Below are positions 44,008 through 44,677 of a stretch of 44,677 nt of DNA, piece by piece; the first letter of the stretch is position 1; each line of letters opens with the position of its first letter. This DNA comes from Polyangiaceae bacterium. GTDB taxonomy: Bacteria > Myxococcota_A > Polyangia > Polyangiales > Polyangiaceae. A program made the position numbers and the translations under genes. The stretch is from the NCBI GenBank assembly GCA_009781005.1, contig WQYX01000028.1, positions 1-44,677 of the forward strand, written 5' to 3'. Below the pieces are notes generated by a model. That model was not told the DNA's origin. It did not search any database and saw nothing but the letters and a program-made list of their open reading frames with translations.

Positions 44008-44277
44008 CTATTTGCAGTCGGGATCGTTTTTCAGCGTCTCCATCATCATCTTGCAGGACTCCCGGATTGCCATCGGGTTCGGGTTCTTCCCGAAGCCTTC
44101 TTTCGTGAGCGCCGCGCTCTTGCGGAGGATATCGGCTTTCATTGGGGAAGCCTTGGCTGCGCAGGCTTCCACTTTGGCAAAATAGTCGACGCACTCTTTG
44201 CTTTCGGTGCCGCGGCTACAGGCAACGAGGGAGAACATTGCGATACAAACACTCACGACGATGATCTTGGTTCGCAT
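44008..44277 (-). CDS. Small Cys-containing lipoprotein
   Basis: 89 residues. The signal MRTKIIVVSVCIAMFSLVAC has lipobox LVAC (Cys20). The mature part is short and helical with four further Cys (KECVDYFAKVEACAAKA, IRESCKMMMETLKNDPDCK), which fits two disulfide-linked helices (a CX9-10C-like pattern) in the periplasm. No family is recognised. It is the first gene of the leftward set with the M1 peptidase 34 bp downstream. No clear ribosome-binding site is seen. Confidence 0.75.
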   Translation of the reverse strand: MRTKIIVVSVCIAMFSLVACSRGTESKECVDYFAKVEACAAKASPMKADILRKSAALTKEGFGKNPNPMAIRESCKMMMETLKNDPDCK

Positions 44278-44414
44278 GTCATCGGCGTATCATGAGCCAG
44301 GGAAGGGCGGCACGCGAAAGCGGTGAACGGAGGAGGGAAATCTCGACGAGACCCGTTCTGGAAAATCCGATGGACGGTCTATGGGCGTCGTGGTCTCCTC
44401 GCTGCGCGATCCCC

Positions 44415-44492
44415 ATGCGATGCCCAGGCTGCGCGAACGAGGTCCCTTCTCAAATTGCTGTCTGTCCGCGGTGTGGTCTGAGAGCGTGTTGA
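44415..44492 (+). pseudogene. Zinc-ribbon gene 5' fragment truncated by a family D repeat
   Basis: From the ATG at 44415 the frame reads MRCPGCANEVPSQIAVCPRC then GL, the standard N-terminal zinc ribbon (CxxC...CxxC) of many bacterial proteins. At 44481 the family D end AGAGCGTGT begins, and the frame stops three codons later at 44492. The rest of the gene is absent. This reads as a gene cut by a repeat, analogous to the frame at 7854. Confidence 0.6.
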
Positions 44493-44550
44493 CCAGCCTG
44501 CTGCGCGAATCGATGCGTCGGTTGGGCGCTGCGCTCCGTGCTCAAAGGCC
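44481..44550 (-). repeat. Family D repeat fragment
   Basis: 44481-44520 aligns with the inverted right end of the element at 36563-36753: AGAGCGTGT, then CAGCCTGCTGCGCGAA and TCGAT, with scattered differences. The downstream half (to 44550) has diverged or is a different copy type. Element C2 follows immediately. Confidence 0.65.
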
Positions 44551-44677
44551 TTAACCCGGATCATTCATGACGCGATTTCTGCAGACGGCCGAGACCGCAG
44601 CGAGAAGGGCGCACGCCGCATCGCAGGACCGAGGCGTACTGTACGTACGCCGCAGGTCCGAGAAGCGCCGTACGCCC
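44551..44677 (+). mobile_element. Family C MITE-like element, copy C2, cut by the window end
   Basis: It begins TTAACCCGGATCATTCATGA and continues with the family C interior (GGCCGAGACCGCAGCGA, GGGCGCACGCCG, CGTACTGTACGTACGCC), matching 2431-2595 over its whole visible length. The right end lies outside the window. The TTAA flank supports a TA target. Confidence 0.85.

Overview
The window looks like chromosome of a myxobacterium (phylum Myxococcota, probably order Polyangiales). This rests on gene content, not on a marker gene: an FHA protein with an AgmX/PglI-type C-terminal domain, a 3797-residue TPR protein, a REC-DUF4388 regulator, many lipoproteins with long Ser/Asp-rich linkers, and GC-rich third codon positions that create long antisense open frames. 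I see no rRNA, tRNA or CRISPR array.

Left part (1-10.1 kb): an FHA/transmembrane/TonB-like protein; a secreted esterase gene present twice in direct orientation, the left copy frameshifted; and between the copies a leftward three-gene cassette (PAAR protein, lipoprotein, hydrolase-like protein) that reads as a type VI secretion cargo module and is visibly less GC-rich than its surroundings. A TPR lipoprotein follows.

Middle (10.6-29.6 kb): the giant TPR protein, which ends in what looks like a zinc-dead M48 peptidase domain; a small zinc-ribbon-like protein; a short-chain reductase; a Rpn-like nuclease gene broken by two different repeat insertions; a HEAT-like protein divergent from an SPFH/zinc-ribbon protein; and a response regulator that is also a membrane protein.

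Right part (29.6-44.7 kb): a leftward operon of a catalytically dead alpha/beta-hydrolase, two oligopeptide-type ABC permeases and their binding lipoprotein (no ATPase genes); a sigma-region-4 protein; purH; an orphan zinc-finger ParA with a small ribbon-helix-helix-like partner; an RluA-type pseudouridine synthase divergent from glgA; and a leftward operon of a lipoprotein, an M1 metallopeptidase and a membrane protein.

The most pervasive unexplained structure is a set of small interspersed repeats, called A to F here. They have inverted ends or internal hairpins, lie in nearly every intergenic gap, and have truncated or been captured by several genes. Family C has TA-containing flanks that suggest mobilisation by an IS630/mariner-type transposase. 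The best candidate for a new system is the PAAR cassette; the zinc-finger ParA pair and the giant TPR/pseudo-M48 protein come next.
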